A program made the position numbers and the translations under genes. The notes under the pieces are model-generated. The model did no database searches. It saw nothing but the letters and a program-made list of their open reading frames with translations, and was not told the DNA's origin. This document shows, in pieces, positions 62,653 through 64,000 of a stretch of DNA of 64,000 nt. Positions within the stretch are counted from its first letter, which is position 1. Every line of letters starts with the position of its first letter. Origin of the DNA: an uncultured Flavobacteriaceae bacterium (lineage in GTDB: Bacteria; Bacteroidota; Bacteroidia; Flavobacteriales; Flavobacteriaceae); assembly GCA_947494715.1 (NCBI GenBank), contig CANLWG010000009.1, positions 127,405 to 191,404 of the forward strand, given 5' to 3'.

Positions 62653-64000
62653 TTAAAGGTTTAGATAATTAAGTTCGATGACCGTTTGGTTAAGCTGGTT
62701 AAGGTTATCCAAATAATCCAACTGTATTTCATAGGCATTTTCAAGGCTTAGTATATATTGGAAAAAATCGATTTCCCCATTTCTGAAACTCAATTCCGCA
62801 GTCTTTAAAAGTTCTTCGGAGAGCTGGTTCCCTTCCTGTTCATAGTATTCAAGAGCCTTTGCATGTGCACGATATTGGGTCATGAGCTCGTCATAACGTG
62901 CACCAAAGCGAATTTTATAGTCCTTGGATTTCTCTTCTGCAATTTCTTTGGCGATTTTAATGGATTTTATCCGGGCCGATTGTCCGCTAAAGAAAAGGGG
63001 AATCTTTAGGCCCAATTGATACCCGTTTAGCGTACCATTAAGATTGGGCGCGGTACCCTGAAAATAGTTAAGGCCGATATCCGGCAACAATTGCTGTTTG
63101 GCCAGGCTACGTTCCGCCTGCATCAAGGCCACATTGTTTTCATGGAACCGTAACTCTGGACTTTGGACGAGTTGGGGCAAATTCAAAACAACTTGGGTCA
63201 TTGGTATCTTGGCAATTTGGGGCAAGGTATCCACCTGGACAATTTTCATCAAATTAGTATGGGCGGCGGCAATTTCCTGAATGGCCCGTTCCAAACGGAT
63301 GCCCATCTGCCGTTGTTTGGATTGTGCCGTAATCTTTTCCAGGTAATTGGTCTCCCCCAGTTCAAAACGCCGTTGGGCCATTCGGGAAGAATTTTGGTAA
63401 AGGCTGTCCAATCGTTTAAAAATGGCCTCCCTTTCCTCGGTATACAAATAGGTGTAGTATGCGGCGACCACTTCTCGTTTTACAGCTTTTTGTACTATCT
63501 CGTAACTGTTGGCCGCCATTAGGGCGCGGGCCTTATTCCGTCGTTTTTCTGCAAAGTATACGGTTGGGAACAGAAAGTCTTGTTGTACCCCAAAAACACG
63601 AAGGGGTTCATCGGTTAAGGTGAGGTTGTTTTCGTCAAAATGATAATAGACCTCGGTCTTATCAAAATCGAATGCACTGGATATTAATGCATCGGATTGC
63701 GCAACACCTAGTTCAGCGGCTTTTAGACCTGCATTGTTCTCTAAAGCGGTCGATATTAATTCCTCCAAGTTCAATGGTCGTTCCTGTGCTTTGGTCATTG
63801 GAGGGAGTAGAAGTCCAATAAGTAATAGGGGAATCACTTTATCTTTCTTCATCCATTTTTTTGGCAACCTATTTTTCGGATTGTCAAAAATGATATAAAG
63901 TACGGGTAGGACCACCAAGGTCAACAAAGTGGCCGTGATCAGACCGCCAATGACCACTGTGGCCAAAGGCCGTTGCACCTCTGCTCCTGCACTGGTGGAT
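62653..64000 (-). CDS. CusA/CzcA heavy-metal RND pump fused to TolC domain, N-terminus outside window
   Basis: The visible 448 codons are the C-terminal part of a larger gene, since the frame stays open to base 64000. They begin with the last helix of a heavy-metal RND protein (EVQRPLATVVIGGLITATLL is its typical end; the preceding in-frame residues are STSAGA). A short basic linker with a hydrophobic stretch (about PLLLIGLLLPPM) leads into a complete outer-membrane-factor domain of about 380 residues (NLEELISTALENNAGLKAAELG, later EIDFFQYILSLENAYEIQLDYL). Pump and exit channel in one chain is a known Bacteroidetes arrangement. Confidence 0.9.
   Translation of the reverse strand, partial: STSAGAEVQRPLATVVIGGLITATLLTLVVLPVLYIIFDNPKNRLPKKWMKKDKVIPLLLIGLLLPPMTKAQERPLNLEELISTALENNAGLKAAELGVAQSDALISSAFDFDKTEVYYHFDENNLTLTDEPLRVFGVQQDFLFPTVYFAEKRRNKARALMAANSYEIVQKAVKREVVAAYYTYLYTEEREAIFKRLDSLYQNSSRMAQRRFELGETNYLEKITAQSKQRQMGIRLERAIQEIAAAHTNLMKIVQVDTLPQIAKIPMTQVVLNLPQLVQSPELRFHENNVALMQAERSLAKQQLLPDIGLNYFQGTAPNLNGTLNGYQLGLKIPLFFSGQSARIKSIKIAKEIAEEKSKDYKIRFGARYDELMTQYRAHAKALEYYEQEGNQLSEELLKTAELSFRNGEIDFFQYILSLENAYEIQLDYLDNLNQLNQTVIELNYLNL

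Noticed and set aside
1-64000. tRNA, rRNA, CRISPR, prophage or insertion sequence
   Set aside because: Gaps between genes were read for cloverleaf ends, regularly spaced repeats and transposase or phage genes; none seen.

Overview
The window looks like a chromosomal segment of a marine Flavobacteriaceae bacterium (Bacteroidetes; Zobellia, Maribacter and Arenibacter are the kind of genera it recalls). The signs are: AT-rich intergenic DNA with flavobacterial -7 boxes (TAnnTTTG) and few Shine-Dalgarno sites, a TonB-dependent receptor with an N-terminal carboxypeptidase-regulatory domain, DUF3078, a CrtY-type lycopene cyclase, a CusA protein fused to a TolC domain, and many short secreted proteins with SPII or Tat signals. 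I saw no tRNA, rRNA, CRISPR array, insertion sequence or prophage. Both ends cut through genes: a LytS-type histidine kinase at base 1 and a CusA-TolC fusion at base 64000.

Layout. 1-3.5 kb: LytS/LytTR two-component system, with a direct-repeat LytTR-type operator in front of two small secreted-protein genes. 3.5-4.4 kb: non-coding DNA with a strongly foldable element (candidate RNA, 3771-3936) and an 18-bp perfect hairpin. 4.4-8 kb: class Ia ribonucleotide reductase (nrdB, nrdA). 8.8-10.1 kb: stand-alone TrpB2-type tryptophan synthase beta chain. 10.2-26.8 kb: a glycoside-processing region with a GH29 fucosidase, three GMC oxidoreductases, one gluconate-dehydrogenase-subunit-3-type small subunit, three TIM-barrel isomerase-family proteins, a Gfo/Idh/MocA oxidoreductase, a NupG-like transporter and two DUF1080 (3-keto-disaccharide hydrolase family) proteins. 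26.8-28.9 kb: yicC-gmk-nadD operon. 29-36.5 kb: amidohydrolase, CAP lipoprotein, and two convergent phosphate transporters. 36.7-47.5 kb: housekeeping genes (dgt, dxs, tadA, cold-shock protein, aspS) with a ClC channel. 47.6-55.3 kb: TetR-controlled RND efflux operon, then a sigma factor with a membrane-protein partner. 55.4-57.6 kb: polyprenyl synthase and lycopene cyclase. 57.7-64 kb: metal homeostasis, with a TonB receptor, DtxR-family regulator, ZIP transporter and a Cus-type efflux system.

The most interesting part is 10.2-26.8 kb. All three GMC proteins carry a CX5CX3C motif like the iron-sulfur cluster motif of FAD-dependent glucose dehydrogenases, plus the His/Asn active-site pair. 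One sits directly upstream of a Tat-signal small subunit. Together with the DUF1080 proteins, exported isomerase-family proteins, a transporter and a cytoplasmic Gfo/Idh/MocA enzyme, this predicts an oxidative (3-keto-glycoside) route for cleaving sugars: oxidise at C3 in the periplasm, cleave the keto-glycoside, import the keto-sugar, reduce it inside. This is inference from family knowledge; substrate and electron acceptor are unknown. Perfect 11-bp inverted repeats lie in both divergent promoter regions of the locus.
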